A program made the translations under genes and the position numbers. From Candidatus Pseudomonas phytovorans (GTDB lineage: Bacteria > Pseudomonadota > Gammaproteobacteria > Pseudomonadales > Pseudomonadaceae), in NCBI GenBank assembly GCA_029202525.1, contig CP119325.1, positions 4,810,001 to 4,874,000 on the forward strand: a DNA stretch of 64,000 nucleotides, in the 5' to 3' direction. Every line of letters begins with the position of its first letter. Position 1 is the first letter of the stretch. The notes under the pieces are model-generated. The model had not been told where the DNA came from, did no database searches, and was given only the letters and a program-made list of their open reading frames with translations. This document shows positions 34,501-41,692 of this stretch, piece after piece.

Positions 34501-34826
34501 AGGTGTTCCTGATCAGCCTCAAAGCCGGTGGCGTGGGCTTGAACCTGACGGCGGCAGACACGGTGATCCACTACGACCCGTGGTGGAACCCGGCCAGTGA
34601 AAACCAGGCCACCGACCGCGCCTACCGCATTGGCCAGGACAAGCCGGTGTTCGTGTTCAAGCTGATTACCCGGGGCACGGTGGAAGAGAAAATCCAGCTG
34701 TTGCAGCAGGACAAAGCGGCGCTGGCGGCGAGCCTGCTGGATGGCGGGCAGGCCGGGCAATGGCGCATGGGCGATGAAGAAATCGAGGCTTTGTTTGCCC
34801 CCTTGCCCGGGAAGCGCGGCCGCTGA
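31509..34826 (+). CDS. SWIM zinc-finger SNF2/RapA-type helicase
   Basis: A 1105-residue SNF2-family ATPase. The N-terminal region has a SWIM zinc finger, CTCPVALNCKHC (Cys78, Cys80, Cys86, His88), which is typical of this subgroup and likely binds nucleic acid or protein. A large middle domain of unknown fold follows. The helicase core begins at LRPYQQQGLNWL (about 635) with Walker A DDMGLGKTLQAL, a DEAQ box (LVLDEAQNIKS), LTGTPMENNLGELW, LLRRTKEQVATELPAKTE, and motifs V/VI in LKAGGVGLNLTAADTVIHYDPWWNP and ATDRAYRIGQ. The start is GTG 31509, directly after the csiV stop. The N-terminal third uses rarer codons than the rest. Target (RNA polymerase, replication, repair) is unknown. Confidence 0.9.
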   Translation: MSEIDAQQLLRAYPGWVDFIEAGTMTRGRNYAAQERARILSQHGATIEAICTGSAGETYQQNIRLVVNHGDLRVFGRCTCPVALNCKHCVAALLQLQAALDATAAHEHSALSLPPDLNLWVEALESPARPATPKGPARKGPAIYYRVHVDNGLWRLEPLKGTRQADDTLKTGRITSMPEMLYYTPRYVTEDDARLLRLIDARSETISPTAQLEGKQGGELYSYALATGRLLFEDDMAPLSPGPELQAEFRWVRLDNGSYRGAWYHNGHEQLQAVPIEPMHYVDRQQRLTGTLRHDLDPFIASQLARAPIVPEHLVIPLSHRLNALNRHVPTPTAVSTEHIEDIPPRGRLTLGSLEFSAYMPKTGRMQRQMQHRAALAFDYDDLRASGNDEKPLTRLVGNTSQRIRRQPQAEQALRKVVRELGFKAATRQSKALPDSAGEMFQLPDDEAWLRFAREGLPRLRAAGWDIDIHRDFAFNLQEVDDWYATIDEAPGHEWFDLELGIVVEGQRHSLLPIVLQLLRSSPELLRPSELARRSDDEHLLIDLNRGRLDAPALRVALPYGRVKSVMATLGELYLHEHAAGPAVRLERADAARLNEIEGLPLLWEGGQHVRDLGRRLRDARDLHVEPPAGLQASLRPYQQQGLNWLQALREMGTGGILGDDMGLGKTLQALAHLLLEKQSGRMNAPALAVMPTSLIPNWLDEAQRFAPDLRVLALHGPGRSKHFAKLQEYDLVLTTYALMPRDLEHLRAQPWHVLVLDEAQNIKSSTSKAALAVCELQAAQRVCLTGTPMENNLGELWSIFHFLMPGWLGDLKRFNQDYRTPIERHGDSERMAHLASRIRPFLLRRTKEQVATELPAKTEMVHWVELSDAQRDTYEAVRVAMDQKVRDEIARNGAARSQIVILDALLKLRQVCCDLRLVKGVESKGNQADKGKLGALLEMLEELLSEGRRVLLFSQFTSMLALIEQELEKRKIRYSLLTGDTRDRRTPVQQFQKGDSEVFLISLKAGGVGLNLTAADTVIHYDPWWNPASENQATDRAYRIGQDKPVFVFKLITRGTVEEKIQLLQQDKAALAASLLDGGQAGQWRMGDEEIEALFAPLPGKRGR

Positions 34827-34835
34827 CAGCCAGTT

Positions 34836-34934
34836 CCGGCCTCTTCGCGGGGCAAGCCCGCTCCCACAGAAAAAGTACAGCCCTCAAGAGCGGTGCATTC
34901 CTGTGGGAGCGGGCTTGCCCCGCGAAGAGGCCGG
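34836..34934. repeat. REP inverted pair (GCGGGC class) between the helicase and nagZ
   Basis: CCGGCCTCTTCGCGGGGCAAG plus the CCCACAG half and the inverted mirror face each other over about 35 bases. The outer arms CCGGCCTCTTCGCGG extend the stem. It separates convergent genes. Confidence 0.92.
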
Positions 34935-34939
34935 CAAAG

Positions 34940-35950
34940 TCAATCGACCAACTGCGCCTCGCGCAACGCCCCCAGCGCCTCCAGCCACCTTGGCTGCTGG
35001 CGATAATCGGTACGGGCAAAGCCCTGCCCACGCATCCGCGCAATTCGCGGCGATGGCTTGACCTTCATCCGCTGCGCCGCACTCAGCGCCAGCTCCGCTG
35101 CCGCCCGGTCATTGCACACCAGGCCCATGTCACAGCCTGCGCTCAACGCTGCCTCGATACGGCTGGCCGCATCACCCACCACATGCGCACCCGCCATCGA
35201 CAGGTCATCACTGAAGATCACCCCGTCAAAGCCCAGCTCGCCGCGCAGGATGTCCTGCAGCCAGCGCCGCGAGAAGCCGGCAGGCTGGTTGTCAACCTGT
35301 GGGTAGATGACATGCGCCGGCATCACCGCCGCCAGCTGCCCACTGAGGCGCGTGAATGGCACCAGGTCGGCCTGGCGCAATTGCTCAAGGCTGCGCTCAT
35401 CGGTAGGGATGGCCACATGCGAGTCCGCCTCGGCCCAGCCATGCCCCGGAAAGTGCTTGCCACAGGCGGCCATACCCGCCGCGTTCATCCCCCGGATGAA
35501 CGCCCCCGCCAATTGCGTGGCACGCAGCGGGTCACCCTCGAAGGCGCGGCTGCCGACCACAGCGCTGCGCTGGTGGTCCAGGTCGAGCACCGGGGCAAAG
35601 CTCAGGTCCAGGCCAACCGCCAGCACCTCGGTCGCCATCAACCAGCCGCATTGCTCCGCCAGGTATTCGGCATTGTCGTTGTCAGCCAGCGCACGCATCG
35701 CCGGCAAGCGGACAAAGCCCTGACGCAGGCGCTGCACACGGCCGCCCTCCTGGTCCACGGCCAGGATCAGTTCGGGGCGGATGGCGCGAATGGAAGCACA
35801 CAGCTCACGCACCTGGCGCGGGCTGTCGATGTTGCGGGCAAAGATGATCAGGCCGGCCACTTCGGGTTGGCGCAGCAGGTGACGGTCTTCGGCGGTCAGC
35901 CATTTACCGGCGATATCCACCATCAGGGAGCCTTGGAGGCTGACGGGCAT
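34940..35950 (-). CDS. nagZ: Beta-N-acetylhexosaminidase NagZ
   Basis: A 336-residue GH3 enzyme that removes GlcNAc from anhydromuropeptides in peptidoglycan recycling. The family motifs are intact: AGLIIFARNID, LAVDQEGGRVQRLR, KHFPGHGWAEADSH (the catalytic His-loop) and GVIFSDDLSMAGA with the nucleophile Asp. Length and absence of a signal peptide match the cytoplasmic enzyme. In P. aeruginosa NagZ activity affects AmpC induction. ATG 35950 begins MPVSLQGSLMVD. It lies upstream of psrA on the same strand after a 70-base gap. Confidence 0.97.
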   Translation of the reverse strand: MPVSLQGSLMVDIAGKWLTAEDRHLLRQPEVAGLIIFARNIDSPRQVRELCASIRAIRPELILAVDQEGGRVQRLRQGFVRLPAMRALADNDNAEYLAEQCGWLMATEVLAVGLDLSFAPVLDLDHQRSAVVGSRAFEGDPLRATQLAGAFIRGMNAAGMAACGKHFPGHGWAEADSHVAIPTDERSLEQLRQADLVPFTRLSGQLAAVMPAHVIYPQVDNQPAGFSRRWLQDILRGELGFDGVIFSDDLSMAGAHVVGDAASRIEAALSAGCDMGLVCNDRAAAELALSAAQRMKVKPSPRIARMRGQGFARTDYRQQPRWLEALGALREAQLVD

Positions 35951-36021
35951 GGGTAATCCTTCATTGAAGACTGGACAGAAGCGCCGCTAGCTTAGCCCAA
36001 GCGCCCCGCTGCGCCCAGCCT

Positions 36022-36729
36022 TCAGGCCTTGGCCGTGGCAGTACCGCTCTTGGCGCGCGGGCGCAATTGCGCGGTGGCCATGGCCTCGTCGGTGACGCCG
36101 CTGTCGGCACGCATACCTGCGGCCAGGAACGGCACCATCAGGCGCATCACCTGCTCGATCGAGGTGTTGATGCCGAAGTCAGTTTCGGCAATTGCCCGCA
36201 GCGCCTTGATACCAGACATGCTGAAGGCGGCAGCGCCGAGCATGAAATGCACGCGCCAGAACAGCTCCAGTGGCGGAATACGCGGTGCGGCTTCGTTGAC
36301 CAGCAGCATGTAGCGGCGGAACACCTTGCCGTACATGTCTTCCAGGTAACGCCGCAGGTGGCCCTGGCTCTGGCTGAAGGCCAGGCCCAGCAGGCGCATG
36401 AAGATCGACAGGTCATTATTGCTGCGCGGCTGTACGGCCAGTGCCTGCTCCACCAGCATTTCCAGCAGCTCTTCAAGGCTGGGTTTGTGCTCAGGCCTTG
36501 CCTGGCGGCGCTCCAGCTCCCTTTCGAGGCTGGCGCAGAACGGGCCGAGGAAGCGCGAGAACACCGCCTGGATCAGCGCTTTCTTGGAGCCGAAGTGATA
36601 GTTGACGGCCGCCAGGTTGACCCCGGCCTTGCTGGTAATCAGCCGCAACGAGGTCTCGGCGAACCCCCTTTCCGCGAACAACTGCTCGGCAGCATCGAGA
36701 ATGCGTTCAACGGTTTCCGATTGGGCCAT
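36022..36729 (-). CDS. psrA: TetR-family fatty-acid-responsive regulator PsrA
   Basis: A 235-residue TetR regulator that represses fatty-acid degradation genes and activates rpoS in pseudomonads. The N-terminal helix-turn-helix is SETVERILDAAEQLFAERGFAETSLRLITSKAGVNLAAVNYHFGSKKALIQAVFSRF. ATG 36729 is chosen since the helix-turn-helix begins there; an upstream in-frame ATG (36822) adds a lead lacking homology and would overlap the promoter. A promoter TTGACA-N17-TATGTT and two abutting PsrA operators lie just upstream, so autorepression is expected. It is divergent from lexA. Confidence 0.93.
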   Translation of the reverse strand: MAQSETVERILDAAEQLFAERGFAETSLRLITSKAGVNLAAVNYHFGSKKALIQAVFSRFLGPFCASLERELERRQARPEHKPSLEELLEMLVEQALAVQPRSNNDLSIFMRLLGLAFSQSQGHLRRYLEDMYGKVFRRYMLLVNEAAPRIPPLELFWRVHFMLGAAAFSMSGIKALRAIAETDFGINTSIEQVMRLMVPFLAAGMRADSGVTDEAMATAQLRPRAKSGTATAKA

Positions 36730-36753
36730 GACTACTCCGGGTACTCCGCCAGA

Positions 36754-36767
36754 CAAACAGGTGTTTG
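36754..36767. promoter_or_regulatory. PsrA operator 1 (CAAAC-N4-GTTTG)
   Basis: CAAACAGGTGTTTG is a perfect palindromic match to the PsrA consensus (C/G)AAAC-N2-4-GTTT(G/C). It lies just downstream of the psrA -10 element and 25 bases before the psrA ATG, so binding should block psrA transcription. Confidence 0.8.
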
Positions 36768-36797
36768 AAACATACGTTTCAGCCCTGCGTCTGTCAA
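36767..36797 (-). promoter_or_regulatory. psrA promoter with overlapping second PsrA operator (GAAAC-N4-GTTTC)
   Basis: On the minus strand TTGACA (36797-36792), a 17-base spacer and TATGTT (36774-36769) form a strong promoter. GAAACATACGTTTC (36767-36780) is a second perfect PsrA palindrome that covers the -10, and it shares one base with the first operator. Together they could bind two dimers. Confidence 0.8.
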
Positions 36798-36882
36798 GGC
36801 TCGGTGACCGGGCGGTCGCCATTTAAAAGCCCCGGGCGGCAGGCTGCAAGCGCCATTGCTCAGGTTTATTGCGCCTTTTGGC

Positions 36883-36910
36883 TTGCAGCGCATCCAGTAC
36901 TGTATATAAT
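36883..36910 (+). promoter_or_regulatory. lexA promoter
   Basis: TTGCAG (36883-36888), a 16-base spacer and a perfect TATAAT (36905-36910) precede lexA by 35 bases. The first LexA box overlaps the -10. Confidence 0.8.
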
Positions 36911-36915
36911 CCCAG
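36900..36915 (+). promoter_or_regulatory. LexA box 1
   Basis: CTGTATATAATCCCAG fits CTG-N10-CAG, the core symmetry of gamma-proteobacterial SOS boxes, and covers the lexA -10. LexA binding would block its own promoter. Confidence 0.8.
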
Positions 36916-36918
36916 TCA

Positions 36919-36934
36919 CTGTACAAAAAGACAG
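36919..36934 (+). promoter_or_regulatory. LexA box 2
   Basis: CTGTACAAAAAGACAG fits CTG-N10-CAG. It lies three bases after box 1, in the start region of the lexA transcript. The two-box arrangement resembles the E. coli lexA operator. Confidence 0.82.
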
Positions 36935-36944
36935 AGCGCTCACC

Positions 36945-37553
36945 ATGTTGAAACTGACGCCACGCCAAGCCGAAATTCTCGCGTTCATCAAGCGCTGCCT
37001 GGAAGACAACGGCTTCCCGCCGACACGCGCCGAGATCGCCCAGGAACTGGGCTTCAAGTCGCCCAACGCCGCCGAGGAGCACCTGAAGGCACTCGCCCGC
37101 AAGGGCGCGATCGAGATGACCCCGGGCGCCTCCCGCGGCATCCGTATCCCCGGCCTGGAAACCAAGGCAGAAGAAAGCGGCTTGCCAATCATCGGCCGGG
37201 TTGCTGCCGGCGCGCCGATACTTGCCGAACAGCACATCGAGCAATCCTGCAACATCAACCCTGCGTTCTTCCACCCCCAGGCCGACTATTTGCTGCGCGT
37301 ACACGGCATGAGCATGAAGGACGTCGGCATCTTCGACGGTGACCTGCTGGCAGTACACACCTGCCGCGAAGCCCGCAACGGCCAGATCGTGGTGGCCCGC
37401 ATCGGCGACGAAGTGACAGTCAAGCGCTTCAAGCGTGAAGGCAGCAAAGTCTGGCTGCTTGCCGAAAACCCCGAATTTGCCCCCATCGAAGTCGACCTGA
37501 AAGATCAGGAACTGGTGATTGAGGGCTTGAGCGTCGGCGTCATTCGCCGCTGA
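36945..37553 (+). CDS. lexA: SOS repressor LexA
   Basis: A 202-residue LexA. The winged helix-turn-helix (residues 1-70, PTRAEIAQELGFKSPNAAEEHLKAL) binds SOS boxes. The self-cleavage site is Ala88-Gly89 in GRVAAGAPI, with catalytic Ser123 (HGMSMKD) and Lys160 (VTVKRF). RecA-filament contact triggers autocleavage after DNA damage. Two SOS boxes sit upstream of ATG 36945. sulA follows after 13 bases and is cotranscribed. Pseudomonas putida has a second, diverged LexA elsewhere; this copy with sulA is the one usually called lexA1. Confidence 0.97.
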   Translation: MLKLTPRQAEILAFIKRCLEDNGFPPTRAEIAQELGFKSPNAAEEHLKALARKGAIEMTPGASRGIRIPGLETKAEESGLPIIGRVAAGAPILAEQHIEQSCNINPAFFHPQADYLLRVHGMSMKDVGIFDGDLLAVHTCREARNGQIVVARIGDEVTVKRFKREGSKVWLLAENPEFAPIEVDLKDQELVIEGLSVGVIRR

Positions 37554-37566
37554 TCCAGGAGGCGTC

Positions 37567-38043
37567 ATGCAGCAGTTCATTCACGCACCCGAGCAAGCCC
37601 AGTTGCCACTGTTCGAAGCATTCCTCGCCCAGCCCGTACTACCGGGCCTGAAAGCCAGCGAACTGGCGCGCAAGAGCAACCAGCCCGAACTGTTCAGCGA
37701 ACTGTCGCTGCGCGGCGCGCCCGGGCACTGCCAAAGCCTGCTGGCACCGGTACTGCGCGAGCTGAGTGAAGAGGACCAGGCCCGTTGGCTGACCCTGATC
37801 GCCCCGCCATCCAGCCTGACCCAGGCCTGGCTGCGCGATGCCGGCCTCAACCGTGAACGCATCCTGCTGCTGCACCCTCGCGGCAACCAGACCCCGCTGC
37901 AACTGGCCTGCGAAGCCTTGCGCCTGGGCCGCAGCCACACCGTGGTCAGCTGGCTGGGCAGCGTCAATGCCACCGCACGCCAGCAACTGCTACGCGCAGC
38001 CAGTACTGGAAACGCACAAAGCCTGAACATCCGCCTCGGCTGA
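37567..38043 (+). CDS. sulA: SOS cell division inhibitor SulA
   Basis: A 158-residue FtsZ inhibitor induced during SOS. The structure-defining C-terminal half (WLTLIAPPSSLTQAWLRDAGLNRERILLLHP, then AVSWLGSVNATARQQLLRAAS) matches pseudomonad SulA. AGGAGG lies eight bases before ATG 37567 and the gene is 13 bases after lexA, giving a lexA-sulA operon repressed by LexA. Its stop codon lies in the loop of the hairpin that ends the operon. Confidence 0.93.
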   Translation: MQQFIHAPEQAQLPLFEAFLAQPVLPGLKASELARKSNQPELFSELSLRGAPGHCQSLLAPVLRELSEEDQARWLTLIAPPSSLTQAWLRDAGLNRERILLLHPRGNQTPLQLACEALRLGRSHTVVSWLGSVNATARQQLLRAASTGNAQSLNIRLG

Positions 38044-38055
38044 TGTTCAGGCTTT
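38018..38055 (+). terminator. lexA-sulA terminator overlapping the sulA stop codon
   Basis: AAAGCCTGAACATC (38018-38031) and GATGTTCAGGCTTT (38042-38055) form a perfect 14-base stem. The TGA stop (38041-38043) lies at the top of the right arm. The following U-run is short (three), so termination may depend on the very stable stem. Confidence 0.75.
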
Positions 38056-38093
38056 GCCTGTCACTTCATTAAGCCTGAAGCCCTGCTGCACCA

Positions 38094-38327
38094 TCAGTGC
38101 AGCACACGCGGCCCTTCATCACGCTCAAGCTCGCCATCCATCAGGCGACCAGCCATCTGCACGCCCACACTGAGCATGGCCTTGGCCACCTCAACATGCT
38201 GACCCTGCAGGAACACCTTGGCGTCTTCCGAGAAATCCAGGGTTACCAGAGAGCCCTCATCCTCGGCGCGACGCAGTTCGATGCGGCCATCAGGCAACTC
38301 GACAATTTCCAGAAAAGACGTAGACAT
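38094..38327 (-). CDS. Small conserved protein of unknown function
   Basis: A 77-residue protein, mostly two beta strands and a helix (FLEIVELPDGRIELRRAEDEG, then LVTLDFSEDAKVFLQGQHVEVAKAMLSVGVQMAGRL). ATG 38327 is preferred over a longer frame from 38384. It is found beside sulA and topA in other pseudomonads as far as I recall. No motif tells its function. It ends about 50 bases from the sulA hairpin on the opposite strand. Confidence 0.8.
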   Translation of the reverse strand: MSTSFLEIVELPDGRIELRRAEDEGSLVTLDFSEDAKVFLQGQHVEVAKAMLSVGVQMAGRLMDGELERDEGPRVLH

Positions 38328-38377
38328 AAATGGCAGTTCTCCGCGAAAGGCCAATATTGTACCAGCCGTAACGGCTA

Positions 38378-38893
38378 TCAGCACTCACTCAACGCGTCGC
38401 GGAAACGTCTCACCAACCCCTTGAGGTTGTTGCGCCAGCTTTCCAGTTCGGCATGCGACAGCGCAGGATGCTCGGGCTCATCGAGATTGACGGCCTGGAT
38501 CAGTGGCTGGGTGACGTCGGTTTTCGGCGCCTTCCTGGCGACAGGTGGTCGGAACAAATCGGCATAAGCACTCAGCATTTGCGCCAGCCAGGTTTCACGC
38601 TGACGAGCCAGCTCCAGCAACTCGGCCACTTCCGGAATGGTGATGCCATTCAACGCGTCTTCGGCCAAGGCCTGTTCAACCGTTGCCACCACTGGCAGGC
38701 GATAGAAGGCGCCGATTTCATGGCATAGACCCAGCAGCGCGCCATGCAGGTGAAACAGCGCCGACTCGCGCTCAGCCTGAACCAGGCCTTGGGCATTCAT
38801 GGCTTGGCCTTGCTCAGCTTTGGCCATGGACTCAAGAGCGAGGCCAGCGAAGAACAGTTTCTGGTTGGTGCGGGTATAGGTTTCCTGGGCCAT
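38378..38893 (-). CDS. DUF6586-like helical protein
   Basis: A 171-residue all-helical protein with repeated amphipathic helices (RTNQKLFFAGLALESM, FHLHGALLGLCHEIGAFY, EVAELLELARQRETWLAQMLSAYADLF) and an SxxELxSWRxNLKxLVRRFRDAL end. Pseudomonads keep it upstream of the small gene above, and both lie between sulA and topA. Function unknown. ATG 38893 has a GGGAGG-like site nearby. Confidence 0.75.
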   Translation of the reverse strand: MAQETYTRTNQKLFFAGLALESMAKAEQGQAMNAQGLVQAERESALFHLHGALLGLCHEIGAFYRLPVVATVEQALAEDALNGITIPEVAELLELARQRETWLAQMLSAYADLFRPPVARKAPKTDVTQPLIQAVNLDEPEHPALSHAELESWRNNLKGLVRRFRDALSEC

Positions 38894-38942
38894 TTCTGTG
38901 CCCTCCCATGAGGCTGCAAGGCGGATAGCTGCATCATAAATG

Positions 38943-38967
38943 ATTGGGGCCGCAAAGCGGCCCCAAT
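38943..38967 (-). terminator. topA terminator hairpin
   Basis: ATTGGGGCCGC and GCGGCCCCAAT form an 11-base stem just after the topA stop on the minus strand. The tail is AATCATTT rather than a clean U-run. Confidence 0.65.
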
Positions 38968-38982
38968 TACTACACCGAAGAA

Positions 38983-41592
38983 TCAGCGCTTGTCTTCAAC
39001 CTTCCACGCATTACCGTCGTAGAACGCCTTCCAGCCGGTCGGTTTGCCATCGACTTCGGACTGCACGTACTGCTCCTTGGTCTTGCGGCTGTAGCGGATT
39101 ACCGCCGGGCGGCCATCCGGGTCTTTCTGCGGCGCATCGCACAGGAAGTGATACTTCGGGTCGATTTCGTGCTTGTGCGGCACGATTTCCAGTACCAACG
39201 GTGCACGTGTTTCGCGGTTTTTCGGGAACTGGCTGGCGGCCAGGAACAAGCCCGAAGCACCGTCGCGCAGCACGTAGGTGTCGTCGACCTTCTCGCACTT
39301 GAGTTCCGGCATGTCCACCTTGTCCATCTTCGGTGGCGCTGCTTCGCCGCTCTTGAGCAGCTTGCGGGTGTTCTTGCAGGTGGCGTTGGTGCAGCCGAAG
39401 AACTTGCCAAAACGGCCGGTTTTCAATTGCATCTCGCTGCCACACTTGTCGCACTCCAGGCTCGGCCCTTCGTACCCCTTGATGCGATAGCTGCCCTCTT
39501 CGATCTCGTAGCCAACGCAATCGGGGTTGTTGCCGCAAATGTGCAGCTTGTGCTTCTCGTCCAGCAGGTAGGCGTCCATTGCCGTGGCGCAGATCGGGCA
39601 ACGGTGCTTGCCCAACAGCACGCGGGATTCCGATTCACCCTCGTCATCAGCGGCAATTTCGTCACCCGGCACCAGGTTGACAGTGGCCTTGCAGCGCTCT
39701 TTTGGCGGCAGGGTGTAACCCGAGCAACCCAGGAAAACACCCGTGGAAGCAGTGCGGATCATCATCGGTCGGCCACATTCCTTGCACGGAATGTTGGTCA
39801 TGGTCGGCTGGTTGGCGCGCATACCGCCTTCGCTGGACTCGGCAGTCTGCAGCTTCTTGCTGAAGTCGCCGTAGAACTCGTCGAGCACGTTCTTCCAGTC
39901 ACGCTCGCCCTGGGCGACGTCGTCGAGGTTCTCTTCCATGCCGGCGGTAAAGCCATAGTCCATCAGGTTGGAGAAGCTTTCCGACAGGCGCTCGGTCACG
40001 ATGTCGCCCATCTTCTCGGAATAGAAGCGGCGGTTGTGCAAGGTCACATAGCCACGGTCCTGGATGGTCGAGATGATCGCCGCATAGGTCGACGGGCGAC
40101 CAATACCGCGCTTTTCCATTTCCTTGACCAGACTGGCTTCGGTGAAGCGCGCCGGTGGCTTGGTGAAGTGCTGGCTCGGGTCGATCTGAATCAGCTTCAG
40201 CGCTTCGCCCTGGACCATCTCTGGCAGCACGTCGTCTTCGCCCGGTTTGCTCTGCTGTGGCAGCACGCGGGTATAACCGTCAAACTTGAGGATACGGCCT
40301 TTTGCACGCAGCTCGAACTCGCCGGCAGCCACGGTGACGCTGGTGGACAGGTACTGCGCCGGCGGCATCTGGCAGGCCAGGAACTGGCGCCAGATCAGCT
40401 CGTACAGGCGCTCGGCGTCACGCTCCATGCCACTGAGCTTGGTCGGATGGGTATTCACGTCGGACGGACGAATTGCTTCGTGCGCCTCCTGGGCACCCTC
40501 TTTGCTGCTGTATACCAGCGGCGCATCCGGCAGGTACTGCTTGCCGAACTCGCGCTCGATGTAGCTACGCGCCATGTCCAGCGCGTCGGCCGACAGGTTG
40601 GTCGAGTCGGTACGCATGTAAGTGATGTAGCCGGCTTCATACAAGCGCTGGGCCATCATCATGGTCTTTTTCACCCCGAAGCCCAGGCGGTTACTGGCCG
40701 CTTGCTGCAGGGTGGAGGTGATGAACGGCGCCGACGGCTTGCTGCTGGTCGGGCGGTCTTCACGCTTGACCACGCTGTAGCTGGAGGCCTTGAGCTTCTC
40801 CAGCGCGGCCATGGCCTGGGCTTCGTTCAGTGGCTTGAACGCCTCACCCTTCTCACGCGACACCTCGAAACGCACCTTGGCGTTCTTGGCGGTGCCGAGG
40901 TCGGCGTGGATCTCCCAGTACTCTTCCGGGATGAATGCGCGGATTTCGCGCTCGCGCTCCACCACCAGCTTCACGGCTACCGACTGCACACGGCCAGCAG
41001 ACAGGCCACGGGCAATCTTGGACCACAGCAGCGGCGAAACCATGTAACCGACCACACGGTCGAGAAAGCGCCGCGCCTGCTGGGCGTTGACCCGGTGGAT
41101 GTCCAGCTCGCCCGGCTGCGAGAAGGCCTCCTGGATAGCCTTCTTGGTAATTTCGTTGAACACCACGCGCTTGTAGCGGGTGTCGTCACCACCGATGGCT
41201 TCGCGCAGGTGCCAGGCAATGGCTTCCCCCTCGCGGTCCAAGTCGGTTGCGAGATAGATGGTGTCGGCATCCTTGGCCAGGCGACGCAGCTCTTCGATCA
41301 CCTTTTCCTTGCCAGGAAGGATCTCGTACTTAGCCTTCCAGCCGTGATCCGGGTCGACGCCCATACGCGCCACCAACTGGCGACGGGCCTTTTCTTTCGG
41401 TGACAGGGCCGGAGCCTCACCCGCGGCCTTGCCACGCTTGGCGGCCGGCTCTTTGCTTGCGCTGGCCGAACCGCTGGTGGGGAGGTCTCGGATATGGCCG
41501 ATACTCGACTTCACCACGTACTGGTTGCCCAGGTACTTGTTGATGGTCTTGGCCTTGGCCGGGGATTCCACAATGACCAGCGATTTGCCCAT
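38983..41592 (-). CDS. topA: DNA topoisomerase I
   Basis: An 869-residue type IA topoisomerase that relaxes negative supercoils. The TOPRIM domain begins LVIVESPAKAKTINKYLG, the nicking domain has the catalytic Tyr in GYITYMRTDST, and the C-terminal half carries several Cys4 zinc-binding topoisomerase domains (CKECGRPMMIR, CPICATAMDAYLL, CDKCGSEMQLKTGRFGKFFGCTN). The basic insert near residue 40-75 (SASASKEPAAKRGKAAGEAP) is a low-complexity linker. Promoter TTGACC-N17-TATATA lies 60 bases upstream. Confidence 0.98.
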   Translation of the reverse strand: MGKSLVIVESPAKAKTINKYLGNQYVVKSSIGHIRDLPTSGSASASKEPAAKRGKAAGEAPALSPKEKARRQLVARMGVDPDHGWKAKYEILPGKEKVIEELRRLAKDADTIYLATDLDREGEAIAWHLREAIGGDDTRYKRVVFNEITKKAIQEAFSQPGELDIHRVNAQQARRFLDRVVGYMVSPLLWSKIARGLSAGRVQSVAVKLVVEREREIRAFIPEEYWEIHADLGTAKNAKVRFEVSREKGEAFKPLNEAQAMAALEKLKASSYSVVKREDRPTSSKPSAPFITSTLQQAASNRLGFGVKKTMMMAQRLYEAGYITYMRTDSTNLSADALDMARSYIEREFGKQYLPDAPLVYSSKEGAQEAHEAIRPSDVNTHPTKLSGMERDAERLYELIWRQFLACQMPPAQYLSTSVTVAAGEFELRAKGRILKFDGYTRVLPQQSKPGEDDVLPEMVQGEALKLIQIDPSQHFTKPPARFTEASLVKEMEKRGIGRPSTYAAIISTIQDRGYVTLHNRRFYSEKMGDIVTERLSESFSNLMDYGFTAGMEENLDDVAQGERDWKNVLDEFYGDFSKKLQTAESSEGGMRANQPTMTNIPCKECGRPMMIRTASTGVFLGCSGYTLPPKERCKATVNLVPGDEIAADDEGESESRVLLGKHRCPICATAMDAYLLDEKHKLHICGNNPDCVGYEIEEGSYRIKGYEGPSLECDKCGSEMQLKTGRFGKFFGCTNATCKNTRKLLKSGEAAPPKMDKVDMPELKCEKVDDTYVLRDGASGLFLAASQFPKNRETRAPLVLEIVPHKHEIDPKYHFLCDAPQKDPDGRPAVIRYSRKTKEQYVQSEVDGKPTGWKAFYDGNAWKVEDKR

Positions 41593-41634
41593 GGATCGGA
41601 GTATTCCTGAATCTGAAAATGAAAAACGCGTCAG

Positions 41635-41652
41635 GTGCCAGACGCGGCACCG
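41635..41652 (-). other. Leader hairpin of topA
   Basis: GGTGCC and GGCACC form a short stem just downstream of the topA -10, in the 5' leader. Its role is unknown. Confidence 0.35.
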
Positions 41653-41653
41653 C

Positions 41654-41682
41654 TATATATAGTGGCAAAAGTGTGAGGTCAA
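41654..41682 (-). promoter_or_regulatory. topA promoter
   Basis: On the minus strand TTGACC (41682-41677), a 17-base spacer and TATATA (41659-41654) form a near-consensus sigma70 promoter about 60 bases before the topA ATG. Confidence 0.7.
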
Positions 41683-41692
41683 GCCCGGACGA

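Noticed and set aside
38944..41403. Long open frame antisense to topA
   Set aside because: Covers topA almost exactly in the mirrored frame; topA is certain from its zinc fingers and TOPRIM domain, so this is a shadow.
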